64,000 bases of DNA from Bifidobacterium saguinibicoloris. GTDB lineage: Bacteria; Actinomycetota; Actinomycetes; Actinomycetales; Bifidobacteriaceae. Positions 33,947-47,109 of the stretch are shown here, one piece after another (the first letter of the stretch is position 1; each line of letters begins with the position of its first letter). The DNA lies in the NCBI RefSeq assembly GCF_019331725.1, contig NZ_JAHBBF010000003.1, positions 171,373 through 235,372 on the forward strand, read 5' to 3'. The position numbers and the translations under genes were made by a program. The notes beneath the pieces were generated by a model. The model was given only the letters and a program-made list of their open reading frames with translations, was not told the DNA's origin and did not search any database.

Positions 33947-34281
33947 TGACCATGACCGTCTGGCAGGCCGTCGCCACCATCGCCGTGGTGGCGGTAGGCA
34001 CCATGCTCACCAGGTTCCTGCCGTTCCTTCTGTTCCCCGATTCCAAGCGTCCGCCACGGGTCGTCGAGTATCTCGGGCACGTGCTGCCGGCCGCGATGAC
34101 CGGACTGCTGGTCGTCTATGCGCTCAAGGACACGTCCCTGACCTCCGGCTCGCACGGCATTCCCGAGGCGATCTCCGTGCTCGCGATCATCCTGCTGCAC
34201 AAGTGGCGGCACAGCATGCTGCTGTCCATCGCCGGCGGCACCGTCCTCTACATGGTGCTCGTGCAGCTCGTCTTCGTGTGA
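33943..34281 (+). CDS. azlD: Branched-chain amino acid exporter, small subunit AzlD
   Basis: A 112-residue protein with four predicted helices, family Azl[13 protein letters not shown] near the N-terminus and [23 protein letters not shown] are the conserved parts. It overlaps azlC by ATGA and presumably forms the complex with it. Confidence 0.92.
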   Translation: MMTMTVWQAVATIAVVAVGTMLTRFLPFLLFPDSKRPPRVVEYLGHVLPAAMTGLLVVYALKDTSLTSGSHGIPEAISVLAIILLHKWRHSMLLSIAGGTVLYMVLVQLVFV

Positions 34282-34308
34282 GGGTCGAGGCGTCGCCGGG
34301 GTCCCGGA

Positions 34309-35832
34309 CTACGCCTCGACCAGCTCCGGCGGACGGCGCATGGAGAACCGGAACATGAGCGCGGCGAGCGCCTCGCCGCACACGGCCATGCCCGTGATGG
34401 GCCACATGCTCCACGAGAACCCCTGGAGATAGGAGACGGACTCCCCCACGCCACCGCGCGCCGCCATCGCCGAGAATTCGGAGATCAGCGTGCTCGCCAC
34501 AGCGGTGCCGACCGCGCCGGCGAGCTGCTGGACGGTGTTCATCACGGCCGAACCGTCGGCGTTGAGACGGGACGGCAGCTGGTTCAGGGCGTGGGTCTGG
34601 TCGGGCACGAGCACGAATCCGGAGCAGGCCATGAACAGCGCGTAGGAGAGGGCAACCGCCCACACATTGCGGGAGGCGACGATCAGCACCACATCCATCA
34701 CGGTGACGCCGGCGAAGCCGACGAGGATGAATTTCGGCGGGAAATGCCGCTTGAGCGCGCCTCCAATCATGGGCGCGGCGAGCGCGCCGACCACCGCGCC
34801 GGGCAGCAGGATGAGCGCGGCGACGAGCGAGCCGAAGCCGAACCCGCGCTGCAGCAGGATCGGCAGCATGAAATTGAGGCCTAGCACGCCACCGGAGGCC
34901 ATGAGCAGGATGAGCATGCCGAGCGAGAATCCCGGATAGGCGAACACACGCACCTCGACGAGGGGCCGGGCCATCCTCAGCTGCACGGCGGCGAACACGG
35001 CGAGCACGATGACGGCCGCGGCGAGCGTCATCCAGAACCGCCAGTCGCCGTTCCATTCGGCGAAGAAGCTCACCGCCACGATGAGGCCGGACAGGCCGAG
35101 CGCGACCATCAGCAGCGACGGCACGCTGATCGAAGCCCGCTCCGCATCGCCCTTATGCCGAATCTCCGGAACGGTGGCGACGCCCATCGCGAACGAGACG
35201 GCGAGGAACGGCAGCATCGTATAGAAGATCCAATGCCAGTCGAGGTATTCCATCACCACGCCGCCGAACACGGGGCCGATGGCGGGCGCGGCGCAGGTGA
35301 CGAGGCTCACGATGCCGAGCATCGCGCCTCGCTGTTCGAGCGGCGCCTTCTCCAGGATGATGGTGGTGATGAGCGGCAGGGAGATGCCGGTGCCGAGCGC
35401 CATGACGAGTCTCGCGGCGAGCAGCATCGGGAAGCTGACGGCGAGCGCGCCGATCAGCGTGCCGACCGTGAAGACCGCGACGGCCGCGACGAACAGGGTC
35501 CTCGTGGCGAACCGCCGCACCATGAACGGCGAACTTGGAATTGCGACGGACAGGAGCAGCAGGTATCCGGTGGTGAGCCATTGCACTGTGGACGCGCCGA
35601 TCGAGAACTCCCCCATCAGCGTGGAGTAGGCGATGTTGAGCGACGTCTCGGACAGGATGCCGAGGAACGTGAGGATTGCGAGCGCGACCACGCAGACGAC
35701 GAGCCTGGCGGGGACAGGACGCTTGGCGGACGTGGAGGAGCCGGCCGCCGGCGCGCCGGCCGCGCGTCGGGCGGCCTCCGTCCCCTCGCCCGCACGCAGC
35801 GACCGCAGATCCCGTTCGTCCGTCTGGTTCAT
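34309..35832 (-). CDS. MFS multidrug exporter, DHA2 (14-helix) family
   Basis: A proton-coupled exporter of 507 residues. About 14 hydrophobic segments follow a 45-residue charged N-terminus. STVQWLTTGYLLLLSVAIP and the motif-C-like segment LVTCAAPAIGPVFGGVVMEY mark DHA2 transporters (EmrB/QacA type). It is tail to tail with azlD. GAAAGGA precedes the ATG, and the dyad ATTGTT/AACAAT lies upstream, hinting at a TetR- or MarR-type repressor not encoded here. The substrate is unknown. Confidence 0.9.
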   Translation of the reverse strand: MNQTDERDLRSLRAGEGTEAARRAAGAPAAGSSTSAKRPVPARLVVCVVALAILTFLGILSETSLNIAYSTLMGEFSIGASTVQWLTTGYLLLLSVAIPSSPFMVRRFATRTLFVAAVAVFTVGTLIGALAVSFPMLLAARLVMALGTGISLPLITTIILEKAPLEQRGAMLGIVSLVTCAAPAIGPVFGGVVMEYLDWHWIFYTMLPFLAVSFAMGVATVPEIRHKGDAERASISVPSLLMVALGLSGLIVAVSFFAEWNGDWRFWMTLAAAVIVLAVFAAVQLRMARPLVEVRVFAYPGFSLGMLILLMASGGVLGLNFMLPILLQRGFGFGSLVAALILLPGAVVGALAAPMIGGALKRHFPPKFILVGFAGVTVMDVVLIVASRNVWAVALSYALFMACSGFVLVPDQTHALNQLPSRLNADGSAVMNTVQQLAGAVGTAVASTLISEFSAMAARGGVGESVSYLQGFSWSMWPITGMAVCGEALAALMFRFSMRRPPELVEA

Positions 35833-35863
35833 GTACCCGTCCTTTCCGCCGCACCCCGCGGCG

Positions 35864-35883
35864 ATTGTTGCATATCAAACAAT
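35864..35883 (-). promoter_or_regulatory. Operator-like dyad upstream of the DHA2 exporter
   Basis: ATTGTT (35864-35869), GCATATCA, AACAAT (35878-35883), about 32 bp ahead of the start codon. Confidence 0.45.
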
Positions 35884-35937
35884 GTCATGGTACGGGCGAA
35901 TGTTACGCGAAACTCACCGTGACGGACCGGGCTGGCC

Positions 35938-37260
35938 TCACGCGTCGTCGGACGGCCGACGCGCGTCGCCGGCGAGCACCGCCACCACGCACTGGCCGAA
36001 GGCGAGCGCGGTGAACAGGACGAGGGGCGCGGTCCACGCGCCGGACCATTCGGCCAGCGCACCGAAGGCGAGCGGACCGACGGAGGCGACCAGATAGCCG
36101 ATCGACTGCGCCATGCCGGACAGCGCGACCGTCTCCTCCGGCGTGCGCCCACGCAGCGAGATCAGCGTGAACGCGACGACCAGCGAAGCGCCCTGCCCCA
36201 TGCCACCGACCACGCTCCAGAGCGGCGACGCCGCGGGAGCCGCCAGCCAGCCGATGCCGGCGACGGCCATCGGCGCGCTGGCGGCGAGCGCCGCGCACAC
36301 CTGGTTCCCGCGCACGTGCATCAGCGCGGGGATGAGCAGTCCGGACAGGATGCCCAACGATTGGAAGACGAACAGCTGCACGCCGGCCTGCGTTTCGGTG
36401 AAGCCCGCGGCCGAGACGAGCGACGGCAGCCAGTTCGACATCGTGTAGAACGCGGCCGACTGCAATCCCATGAACAGCGTGACCCACCACGTCATCGGGC
36501 GGCGCCACAGCGGGCGGGGATGCGACGTTTCGGCCGGGACCGGACCGGATGCGGGCGCGGGCGGACGGCCCATCGGCGCGACGGCCCCACTCACGGCCCC
36601 CTTCACGCCCCTTGGGCCGCGGCCGTTCCGCGAGCCCCATGCCACGCGGACCGACCACAACACGGCGACGGCCAACGCCGGAACGGCCCATACGGCGAGC
36701 GACGGCCGCCATCCGCCGAGCGACGTGGCGAGCCACGCCGAGGTGAGGCCGGCGATGGCGGAACCGGCGGTGATGCAGCCTGAGTAGACGCCGGCGGCGA
36801 GGGCGACATGCCTCGCGTAATCGCGTTTCGCGATGACCGGGACGAGCACGTTGCCGGCGGCGATGCCCGCGCCGACGGCGAACGTGCCGAGCCACACCCC
36901 CGTCGGACCGCCGAACGACCGCACGAGGTCGCCGGCGGCGAGCACGAGCAGCGCGACGAGGATCGTGCGGTCGACGCCGAGCCGTCTCGTCACGAACCGC
37001 ACCAACGGGCTGACGGCGGCGAACGCCCACAGCGGCATCGCGCCGAGCACGCCGAGCACGCCCTCGCCCCAACCGAGGTCGTCGCCGATGCGCGCCAGCA
37101 CCGGGCCGACCGCCGCAATCGCCGGCCGGAGATTCAACGCCACCAGGAAGACCAACGCCGCCAGCAACGCCGGTACCGCCGGAACCGGGGAGGACGCATC
37201 CGTCGCGTCCCCGTCATGCCGGCGCGTGCCTGCCGCATCCCGCCGTTCGATTTCATTCAT
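35938..37260 (-). CDS. MFS transporter, CynX/NimT family
   Basis: A membrane protein of 440 residues with twelve predicted helices. LVALNLRPAIAAVGPVLARI at the first helix is the hallmark of the CynX/NimT (cyanate/nitroimidazole) family, followed by GAMPLWAFAAVSPLV and GITAGNVL-type segments. A Gly/Pro/Arg loop lies in the middle. It is in the same orientation as the exporter downstream. The N-terminus is uncertain because GAGGA abuts the ATG at 37260. The substrate is not known. Confidence 0.87.
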   Translation of the reverse strand: MNEIERRDAAGTRRHDGDATDASSPVPAVPALLAALVFLVALNLRPAIAAVGPVLARIGDDLGWGEGVLGVLGAMPLWAFAAVSPLVRFVTRRLGVDRTILVALLVLAAGDLVRSFGGPTGVWLGTFAVGAGIAAGNVLVPVIAKRDYARHVALAAGVYSGCITAGSAIAGLTSAWLATSLGGWRPSLAVWAVPALAVAVLWSVRVAWGSRNGRGPRGVKGAVSGAVAPMGRPPAPASGPVPAETSHPRPLWRRPMTWWVTLFMGLQSAAFYTMSNWLPSLVSAAGFTETQAGVQLFVFQSLGILSGLLIPALMHVRGNQVCAALAASAPMAVAGIGWLAAPAASPLWSVVGGMGQGASLVVAFTLISLRGRTPEETVALSGMAQSIGYLVASVGPLAFGALAEWSGAWTAPLVLFTALAFGQCVVAVLAGDARRPSDDA

Positions 37261-37487
37261 TCCTCATATTGTAGGAACCTCCGCACCGGCCCTCGCCTGC
37301 CCGGGCCGGCGCACGCGCACATGGCGACGAACGCCGCCATTCCAGCCCTTCCGATAGCATGGTGGGCGGTGGTTTGGCCTGCGTCCGGCCGCTATGCGGA
37401 CGGGCGCCGACGGCGACGCCGCACGGGGCGGCCGACATGTGCAAACCAAGGAACGGCGGAATTCCAACCTTTAAGGAGTAACTGCAA

Positions 37488-39167
<1,680 letters not shown>

Positions 39168-39230
39168 CGCGTCAGGCGGCGTGACACACCGCCGTCGGCC
39201 ACGCGTCACGCCGGCCGCACGCCGTACCGC

Positions 39231-39261
39231 AGGAGCCCGTCACCATCGGTGGCGGGCTCCT
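39231..39261 (+). terminator. Terminator of ettA
   Basis: AGGAGCCCG (39231-39239) pairs with CGGGCTCCT (39253-39261), with an inner CACC/GGTG pairing. Confidence 0.7.
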
Positions 39262-39404
39262 CCCGTCTTCGCGGCCACCCCCGCGCCATCCGCACCATCC
39301 GCGGCCGCCCAGATCGCGCCGCGGCTCCTCGTCATAACCGGCCGTTCACGTAGCTCACGCGCTCGTTACAATCGTCCCGCCAGCCATTAACGCCCCGCCG
39401 TTAC

Positions 39405-39430
39405 AGTGATGACCATCAGTGATGACCATC
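39405..39430. repeat. Tandem 13-bp repeat upstream of the thioesterase
   Basis: Two perfect copies of AGTGATGACCATC, next to TAACG-CCCCGC-CGTTA (39388-39403). They may bind a regulator; nothing else is visible in this 375-bp gap apart from the ettA terminator and the promoter. Confidence 0.75.
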
Positions 39431-39542
39431 ACGCCCCGGACGGACGGTCCCGCGCGGACCGTCGTTGCGATACCATCGACCGGGCGTTATGTATCACGCA
39501 CAATTGAACATTCGACCATCGAACGCAGCTAAGGGGAAGACC

Positions 39543-40445
39543 ATGACGGACGGCACGACGACACCATTGGAGCACCTGGTGAAGGTGCTGAAGCTGGGCA
39601 GGCCCTCCGACTACCGCAACCACACGTACGTGAACGGCGAAAGCCTCTACTTCCCCACCGGACGCGTGTACGGCGGCCAGGTCATCGCGCAGTCGCTGAT
39701 GGCGGCCGCGAAGACGGTGGCCCCGAACCGTCTGCCGCACTCCATCCACGGCTATTTCGTGGCCCCCGGCGACATTCGTCAGGACCTGCTGTTCGACGTG
39801 GAGACGCTGCGCGACGGACGGTCGTTCTCCGCGCGCCGCGTCAACGTCACGCAGGCGGAGGGACCGATCCTCACCGCCATCGCCTCGTTCCAGCTGGAGG
39901 GGCAGTCCGGCGTGGAGTTCGCCGACCCGATGCCGTCCGACTTGCCTGATCCGGAGTCGCTGACCAGCGCGAAGGACCTCATGGCCCCCTACGCCGGCAA
40001 GTCGCCGTTCGCGAACTACTATGCGGAGAAGTCGCCGTTCGACATCCGCCACATCACCCGCACGATCATGCTCGGACCGGACAAGGAGTCCGCCGCGGCC
40101 GATTCGGGCCGCCAGATGGTGTGGATGAAGGCGGACGGCGAGGTCGAGGTGCCGCAGCTCATGCACCGCGCCATGCTGGCGCTCGGCTGCGACCAGGTGA
40201 TGATGGAGCCGGTGCTGCGACGCGCCGGCCTGTCGATCTCCACGCCGGGCATCTCGTACGCCTCCATCGACCATTCGATGTGGTGGTACCGGGACGTCGA
40301 TATCAACCAGTGGCATCTGTACGTGCAGGACACGCCTACCGCCGCGCACGGCAGGGGGCTGGGTCTCGCGAAGGTGTATTCGCAGGACGGCGAGCTGGTC
40401 GCGGCCATCGCGCAGGAGGCGATGATCCGCGTCCCGCAGGACTGA
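39543..40445 (+). CDS. tesB: Acyl-CoA thioesterase II (TesB family)
   Basis: Hydrolyses acyl-CoA thioesters in the cytoplasm. It is 300 residues long, a double hot-dog fold. VYGGQVIAQSLMAAAKTV, HSIHGYFVAPGDI and DGRSFSARRVNVTQ are in the N-terminal domain; the C-terminal domain has SIDHSMWWYRDVDINQWHLY and GRGLGLAKVYSQDGELVA, with the usual catalytic Asp/Gln region. The ATG at 39543 has AAGGGGAAG ahead; the frame upstream is not conserved-looking. Confidence 0.93.
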   Translation: MTDGTTTPLEHLVKVLKLGRPSDYRNHTYVNGESLYFPTGRVYGGQVIAQSLMAAAKTVAPNRLPHSIHGYFVAPGDIRQDLLFDVETLRDGRSFSARRVNVTQAEGPILTAIASFQLEGQSGVEFADPMPSDLPDPESLTSAKDLMAPYAGKSPFANYYAEKSPFDIRHITRTIMLGPDKESAAADSGRQMVWMKADGEVEVPQLMHRAMLALGCDQVMMEPVLRRAGLSISTPGISYASIDHSMWWYRDVDINQWHLYVQDTPTAAHGRGLGLAKVYSQDGELVAAIAQEAMIRVPQD

Positions 40446-40481
40446 CGCGACCGACGCGACCAACGCGACCAACGCGACCAA
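40446..40481. repeat. 9-bp tandem repeat, four units
   Basis: CGCGACCGA followed by three copies of CGCGACCAA, immediately after the thioesterase stop codon. Probably slippage-prone spacer DNA. Confidence 0.9.
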
Positions 40482-40498
40482 CGGAATCGCGCACTCGT

Positions 40499-40538
40499 GA
40501 AGGGCCGGCGACGGATGGGCATCCGTCGCCGGCCCTTC
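40499..40538. terminator. Bidirectional terminator between thioesterase and folate cluster
   Basis: Perfect 19-bp arms (40499-40517 and 40520-40538) in the 105-bp gap between converging genes. Confidence 0.8.
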
Positions 40539-40550
40539 ACATGTATGACG

Positions 40551-41087
40551 TCAGCGCCCCGTCTTCGCCGCGGTCGGCGCCACACCGCGCTCCTTGGCGG
40601 CCTTGCGCATCCTGGGGTTCTCCGGCCCTTCGCCGGGCGGCAGCTGGCACAGCCGCTCCCCCACGATGCCGATGACCATGTCGATGAGGCAGACCACGGC
40701 GGTCACGGCGCATTCGAGCACCGCCTGCGCGTAGTATTCGGCCTCGATGTGCGCCACGGCGGGGATGATTTGCCCGCCGTACCAGCCGGCGAGCGCCGCC
40801 CCGGCGAGGATGAGCGCCTTGCACAGGACGAGCGTGTTGAACGCGAGCGTGGGGTTGATGAACGTGTTGGGGCGTTTGCGTGGGTCGGTGTTGGCGTATT
40901 TGTGCACGTTGACGGCGAGCACGAGCACGATGACGCCGATGGCGATGAGCACGGCGGCCACGAACCATGGCGCGCCGATGAGCGTGAGGTTGAACCGTTC
41001 GCCGAGTTCGGCCACGCCGGCGCCGGCGGCGACGCCCGCCGCGATCGCGACGGCCGGATGCCACCAGGGGGTGCGTCGCGCGTTCAT
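40551..41087 (-). CDS. DUF3180 membrane protein at the end of the folate cluster
   Basis: A 178-residue protein with four hydrophobic segments and the DUF3180 position and pattern. In actinobacteria, including Mycobacterium, this family follows folK at the end of the folE-folP-folB-folK block, exactly as here. The start overlaps the folBK stop by 4 bp. Function unknown. Confidence 0.85.
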   Translation of the reverse strand: MNARRTPWWHPAVAIAAGVAAGAGVAELGERFNLTLIGAPWFVAAVLIAIGVIVLVLAVNVHKYANTDPRKRPNTFINPTLAFNTLVLCKALILAGAALAGWYGGQIIPAVAHIEAEYYAQAVLECAVTAVVCLIDMVIGIVGERLCQLPPGEGPENPRMRKAAKERGVAPTAAKTGR

Positions 41088-42646
41088 CGGAGGTCTCCTT
41101 CCCCGCCTTGGATGATCCAGTTGTCGGACAGGAGTCCCACGCGTCCGGCGTCCGGCGCCATGGCCAGCAGGAAGGAGACCGGGTCGCCGCCGAGCCGGGC
41201 TTCGGGGTCCATGTCCATCCAGGGGGCGAGGACGGACGCGTGTTCGCGCGCGGTGGGCCAGGGGACGCGGCAGTCGGGTTCGTCGCAGGTCACGCCGTCC
41301 ATGTCGATGAGGTCCAGGTCGAGGGCGCGTGCGCCGTCGCCGGGTTCCGCGCCGGCGCGTCCGTGTTCGATGGCGTCCAGCGCGCCGATGAGTTCGCGCG
41401 CGCCGAGCTTCGTCTCGACTTGGATGACGGCGGCCATCGCGTCGGGTCCGTCGAGGTTGCTCACGTGGTAGAGCGGCGAGATGCCTTCCACCTGGTTGCC
41501 GGGGATGCCGTCGATGGCGACGATGGCCTCGCGGAAGAGGCGTTCGGCGTCGGTGCGTGTGGAGTCCATGGAGATGACGGCTCTGCGGGAGGTGAGGCCG
41601 TCGCCGGCGTGCACGCCGTCCGACTGTCCCACCTGTCCTTCATTCGGCGCGGTCGTCGCCGCAGGCGCCGCCGTTCGGGTCGTCGCCGCGGCCGTGTCCG
41701 TGCGCGTGCCGCTCATCCAGTCGCGCGCCTCGAGCGTCACCGGCGGTTCGTCGGGGTCGGCTTCGGCGAGGATCCCTTCGGCGAGTTCGGCGACCGGTCC
41801 GCCGTGCATGCCGGGCAGGTCGGCCTTGGGGTCGAGCGCCGACCAGGGGACGAGCACGAACGCGCGCTGCCATGCGCGCGGATGCGGCAGGGTGAGCGCG
41901 GGGTCGTCCGATTCCCTGCCGTCGTAGTCGATGATGTCGAGGTCGAGCGGGCGGTCCGCCCAGTGTTCGGTGTGCGTGCGGCCGTGCGCGGTCTCGATGC
42001 GACGCAGCGCGGCGAGCAGGTCGCGCGCGTCCAGCAGCGTGGTCGCCTCGACCACGGCGTTGAGGAAGTCGGGGGTGCCGTCGAGCATGCCCCATGCGGC
42101 GGTGCGGTAGAGGGGTGAGACGCCGACGATCTGCGTGCCGTCGAGCGCGTCGATGTCGCGCACGGCGGCGCGCAGGGTGGCGGCCACGTCGCCTTGGTTG
42201 CCGCCGAGAGCGATGACGGTGCGGTGGATGACGTCCGAGGCGACGGACGCGGCGCACGCGTCCGTCGTGTGCGCTTCCGCGGCGCCCTCCGTGCGTCCGC
42301 GCGTGATGGTGACGGCCACGTCGTCGAACGGCACGGTGATGGGCGCGTGCGGCTTGTGCACGGTGACGTCGACGGCCGCGACGGCGACATGGGCGAGGAT
42401 ACGGTCGGCGATGCGCTGCGCGAGCGCCTCGATGAGGTCGACGTGGTCCCCTTCGATGACGTCGGTGATGTCGCGGGCGATACGCCCGTAGTCGACGGTG
42501 TCCTCGAGCGCGTCGGTCAATCCGGCGCGCGTCAGGTCGAGATGCAGCGTCGCGTCGACGATGAACGTCTGCGCGCGCTCGTGTTCGAAGTCGAGTACGC
42601 CGTGCGTGCCGTTGGCACGCACGCCGGTCAGTCGTATCGTATCCAT
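41084..42646 (-). CDS. folBK: FolB-FolK fusion with an extra degenerate HPPK domain
   Basis: A folate enzyme of 520 residues. Residues 1-120 are dihydroneopterin aldolase (starting MDTIRLTGVRANGTHGVLDFE), which makes 6-hydroxymethyl-dihydropterin. Residues about 141-285 are HPPK, which pyrophosphorylates it, with GGNQG at 148-152 and DRPLDLDIIDYDG at 231-243. A Thr/Ala-rich linker leads to a third unit (about 353-505) that repeats the HPPK layout (ISPLYHVSNLDG, TKLGARELIGALDAIEHGR, ARALDLDLIDMDG, MDMDPEARLGG) but has lost the GGN motif and the first arginine of the DRPLDLD motif. It is therefore probably catalytically dead and may be structural or regulatory. GAAAGGAA precedes the ATG. Confidence 0.9.
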   Translation of the reverse strand: MDTIRLTGVRANGTHGVLDFEHERAQTFIVDATLHLDLTRAGLTDALEDTVDYGRIARDITDVIEGDHVDLIEALAQRIADRILAHVAVAAVDVTVHKPHAPITVPFDDVAVTITRGRTEGAAEAHTTDACAASVASDVIHRTVIALGGNQGDVAATLRAAVRDIDALDGTQIVGVSPLYRTAAWGMLDGTPDFLNAVVEATTLLDARDLLAALRRIETAHGRTHTEHWADRPLDLDIIDYDGRESDDPALTLPHPRAWQRAFVLVPWSALDPKADLPGMHGGPVAELAEGILAEADPDEPPVTLEARDWMSGTRTDTAAATTRTAAPAATTAPNEGQVGQSDGVHAGDGLTSRRAVISMDSTRTDAERLFREAIVAIDGIPGNQVEGISPLYHVSNLDGPDAMAAVIQVETKLGARELIGALDAIEHGRAGAEPGDGARALDLDLIDMDGVTCDEPDCRVPWPTAREHASVLAPWMDMDPEARLGGDPVSFLLAMAPDAGRVGLLSDNWIIQGGEGDLR

Positions 42647-42678
42647 CGGGTTCCTTTCCGATTGCGGCGTCGCGGCCG

Positions 42679-43593
42679 TCAGCGGCCGGACGGCACCCCT
42701 TCGTGCGTCGCGGGACGGTCGGCGTCGTCGGCGTATCGACGCCACGCGTCGCCCACGGCGACGGCGGCCTTGGAGCGCGCCACGTCGTGGACGCGCACGG
42801 CCCATGCGCCGTGTTCCGCGCACAGGGCGCTGAGCGCCGCGGTGGCGTCGTCGCGCGCGGCCATGTCCGGGTCCTCGATGCCGGCCTCGCCGAGGACGGC
42901 GGTCACGAAGCGTTTGCGGGATTGGCCGATGAGCACCGGGTAGCCGGTGGCGCGGAACGCGGCGATGCCGGCGAGCAGGGGCAGGTTGTGTTCGATGCCG
43001 GGTTTGGAGAAGCCCAGTCCCGGGTCGATGACGATGCGTTCGGGGTCGACGCCGGCGGCGAGCACGCGGTCCACCTGACGCATGAGCTCGTCGCGCACGT
43101 CGGCGAGCACGCCGTGCTCGTAGTGCGAGGTGTCGGCGTCGGGCGTGGCGCCGTGCGAGCCGGCGAGCCAGCCGCGCCAATGCTGCACGACGTACAGGCA
43201 GTCGTGGTCGGCCGCCACGTGGGGCAGGTCCGGGTCGAGGGTGCCGCCGGAGACGTCGTTGATGATGTGCGCGCCCTCGTCGAGCGCGGCGGCGGCCACG
43301 GCGGCGCGCGTGGTGTCGATGGACAGCACTGCTCCGGAGGGGGCGAGGGCCTTGACGGCGTGGACGATCCGGGCGCGTTCGTCCTGTTCGGCCACGCGTT
43401 TGGCGCCCGGCCGGGTCGATTCGGCGCCGATGTCGATGATGTCGGCGCCTTGGGCGGCCATGGCCCTGCCGTGCGCCGCCGCGGCGTCCGGGTCGAGCCA
43501 GAGGCCTCCGTCCGAGAACGAGTCCTCGGTGATGTTGAGCACGCCCATCACCAGCGTGTGGTCGGCTTCGTGCAGTGCACGCAGGTCCGTCAT
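42679..43593 (-). CDS. folP: Dihydropteroate synthase
   Basis: Condenses 6-hydroxymethyl-dihydropterin pyrophosphate with p-aminobenzoate; target of sulfonamides. It is 304 residues. VMGVLNITEDSFSDGG at the N-terminus is the pterin-binding signature; GADIIDIGAESTRPGAK, INDVSGG and IDPGLGFSKPG follow. It lies 32 bp ahead of folBK, with GAGGGGAGAC before the ATG. The C-terminus (KAAVAVGDAWRRY) is a little longer than usual. Confidence 0.95.
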   Translation of the reverse strand: MTDLRALHEADHTLVMGVLNITEDSFSDGGLWLDPDAAAAHGRAMAAQGADIIDIGAESTRPGAKRVAEQDERARIVHAVKALAPSGAVLSIDTTRAAVAAAALDEGAHIINDVSGGTLDPDLPHVAADHDCLYVVQHWRGWLAGSHGATPDADTSHYEHGVLADVRDELMRQVDRVLAAGVDPERIVIDPGLGFSKPGIEHNLPLLAGIAAFRATGYPVLIGQSRKRFVTAVLGEAGIEDPDMAARDDATAALSALCAEHGAWAVRVHDVARSKAAVAVGDAWRRYADDADRPATHEGVPSGR

Positions 43594-43635
43594 GTCCGTC
43601 TCCCCTCAATGGCTCCGTGTTCCGTCCGATAACTG

Positions 43636-43668
43636 CGGCGAGGCTCCCTCATCGGGAGCCTCGCCGCG
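43636..43668 (-). terminator. Hairpin between folE and folP
   Basis: GCGGCGAGGCTCCC (43636-43649), loop TCATC, and its exact complement (43655-43668), within the 82-bp gap. No clear T-run; possible attenuator. Confidence 0.6.
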
Positions 43669-43675
43669 GTATCGG

Positions 43676-44405
43676 TCAATGGTTCATGATCAGGCTCATG
43701 GCCTCGGCCCTGGTGGCTGGGTTGCGCAGCAATCCCCTCACCGCCGAGGTCACGGTGCGCGCCTCGGATTTCCTCACGCCGCGCATCGACATGCACAGGT
43801 GCTCGCATTCGGTGACGACGATCACGCCGCGCGCGTGGGCGTATTCGACGAGCGCGTCGGCGATCTGCTGGGTGAGGCGTTCCTGTACCTGCGGACGCCG
43901 CGCGTACACTTCGACGAGCCGGGCGAGCTTGCTCAAGCCCATGACACCGTCCTTGGCGGGGATGTAGCCCACATGGGCCACGCCGTGGAACGGCAGCAGG
44001 TGATGCTCGCATACCGAGTACAGTTCGATGTCCTTGACGAGCACCAGTTCGTCGGTGTCCACGGCGAACCGCTTCTCCAGCACGTGCTCGGGCGAGGCGG
44101 ACAGGCCGGCGAACAGCTCACGGCCGGCGCGGGCGATGCGGTCCGGCGTCTCGGCCAGCCCCTCGCGGTCCGGATCCTCGCCGATCGACGTGAGGAACAG
44201 CCTCACGGCCCGGCGCACGCCGTCCTCGTCGTACCGGACGGGACGCGCCAACCGTGCCGGGCGGGGCGTCCGCTCCTCCACGGACGGCATGTCCACGGCG
44301 GGACGGTCCGCGGGGACGGGCGCCTTCGGCGCTCTCGGCGTTCCGGACTGCGGCGCGGGACGGCGGGCGGCGTCGGGGACGCTATGCGCATGTCTGGCCA
44401 TGCGC

Positions 44406-44413
<8 letters not shown>
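43676..44413 (-). CDS. folE: GTP cyclohydrolase I
   Basis: First step of folate synthesis, GTP to 7,8-dihydroneopterin triphosphate. It is 245 residues, with an extra Pro/Ala-rich N-terminus of about 58 residues before the conserved core starting at [16 protein letters not shown]. The zinc ligands are Cys 135 and His 138 ([12 protein letters not shown]) and Cys 207 ([11 protein letters not shown]). The start overlaps the ftsH stop by 8 bp, so ftsH and folE are probably translated from one mRNA. An internal start closer to the core cannot be excluded. Confidence 0.95.
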
Positions 44414-46489
<2,076 letters not shown>

Positions 46490-46493
<4 letters not shown>

Positions 46494-47053
46494 GCCTGTC
46501 CTCCTTGGTAGACGTGCGGCTTGAGCACCGCGATCGAATCGAGGTTGCGGTATTTCTCCGCATAGTCCAGACCGAAGCCCACGACGAACTCGTCCGGAAT
46601 CTCACGCCCCTTGTACTTCACATCGACCTTCACCTCGTGCCTGGACGGCTTCTCCAGCAGGGCGAAGATCTCGACGGACGCGGCGCCGCGGCGTTTGAGC
46701 TCCTCCACCAGCCACGCGAGCGTCCTGCCGGAATCCACGATATCCTCGACGATGAGAATGTGCCGACCGCGAACATCGGTGGACAGATCCTGACGAATCG
46801 TCACGGTTCCACTGGATTCAGTGCCGGATCCATAGCTGGACAGGCTCATGAAGTCCAGCTGGCAGGGGATGGACAGCGCCTGCGAGAATGCGGCGATGGT
46901 GTTCACCGCGCCTTTGAGCACGGCGACCAGCAGCGGGTCCTTCCCCGCGTAGTCCCGGCTCGCCTCGGCGGCCGCCCGGTCGATGATGGCGTGGATTTCC
47001 TCTGTGCTGACCAGCTCGTGGTCGATGTCGTCTTGTACGTCAGCGATTCGCAT
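46490..47053 (-). CDS. hpt: Hypoxanthine phosphoribosyltransferase
   Basis: Salvages hypoxanthine and guanine to IMP and GMP using PRPP. It is 187 residues from the ATG at 47053; another in-frame ATG lies nine bases upstream and neither has a clear ribosome-binding site. The PRPP loop is HILIVEDIVDSGRTL; LLVAVLKGAV and VVGFGLDYAEKYRNL are also conserved. In most actinobacteria tilS lies just upstream of hpt; here only 56 bp separate it from dacB. Confidence 0.95.
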
Positions 47054-47109
47054 GCCCACCATCTTGGCACACGAGAGTGACGTGTTTCTGGGTGGTTCCT
47101 GTGAGGGTT

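Noticed and set aside
42647..43609. N-terminal extension of folBK across folP
   Set aside because: The added residues are a shifted-frame shadow of folP (Arg-rich, no motif); the DHNA start at 42646 has a good ribosome-binding site.
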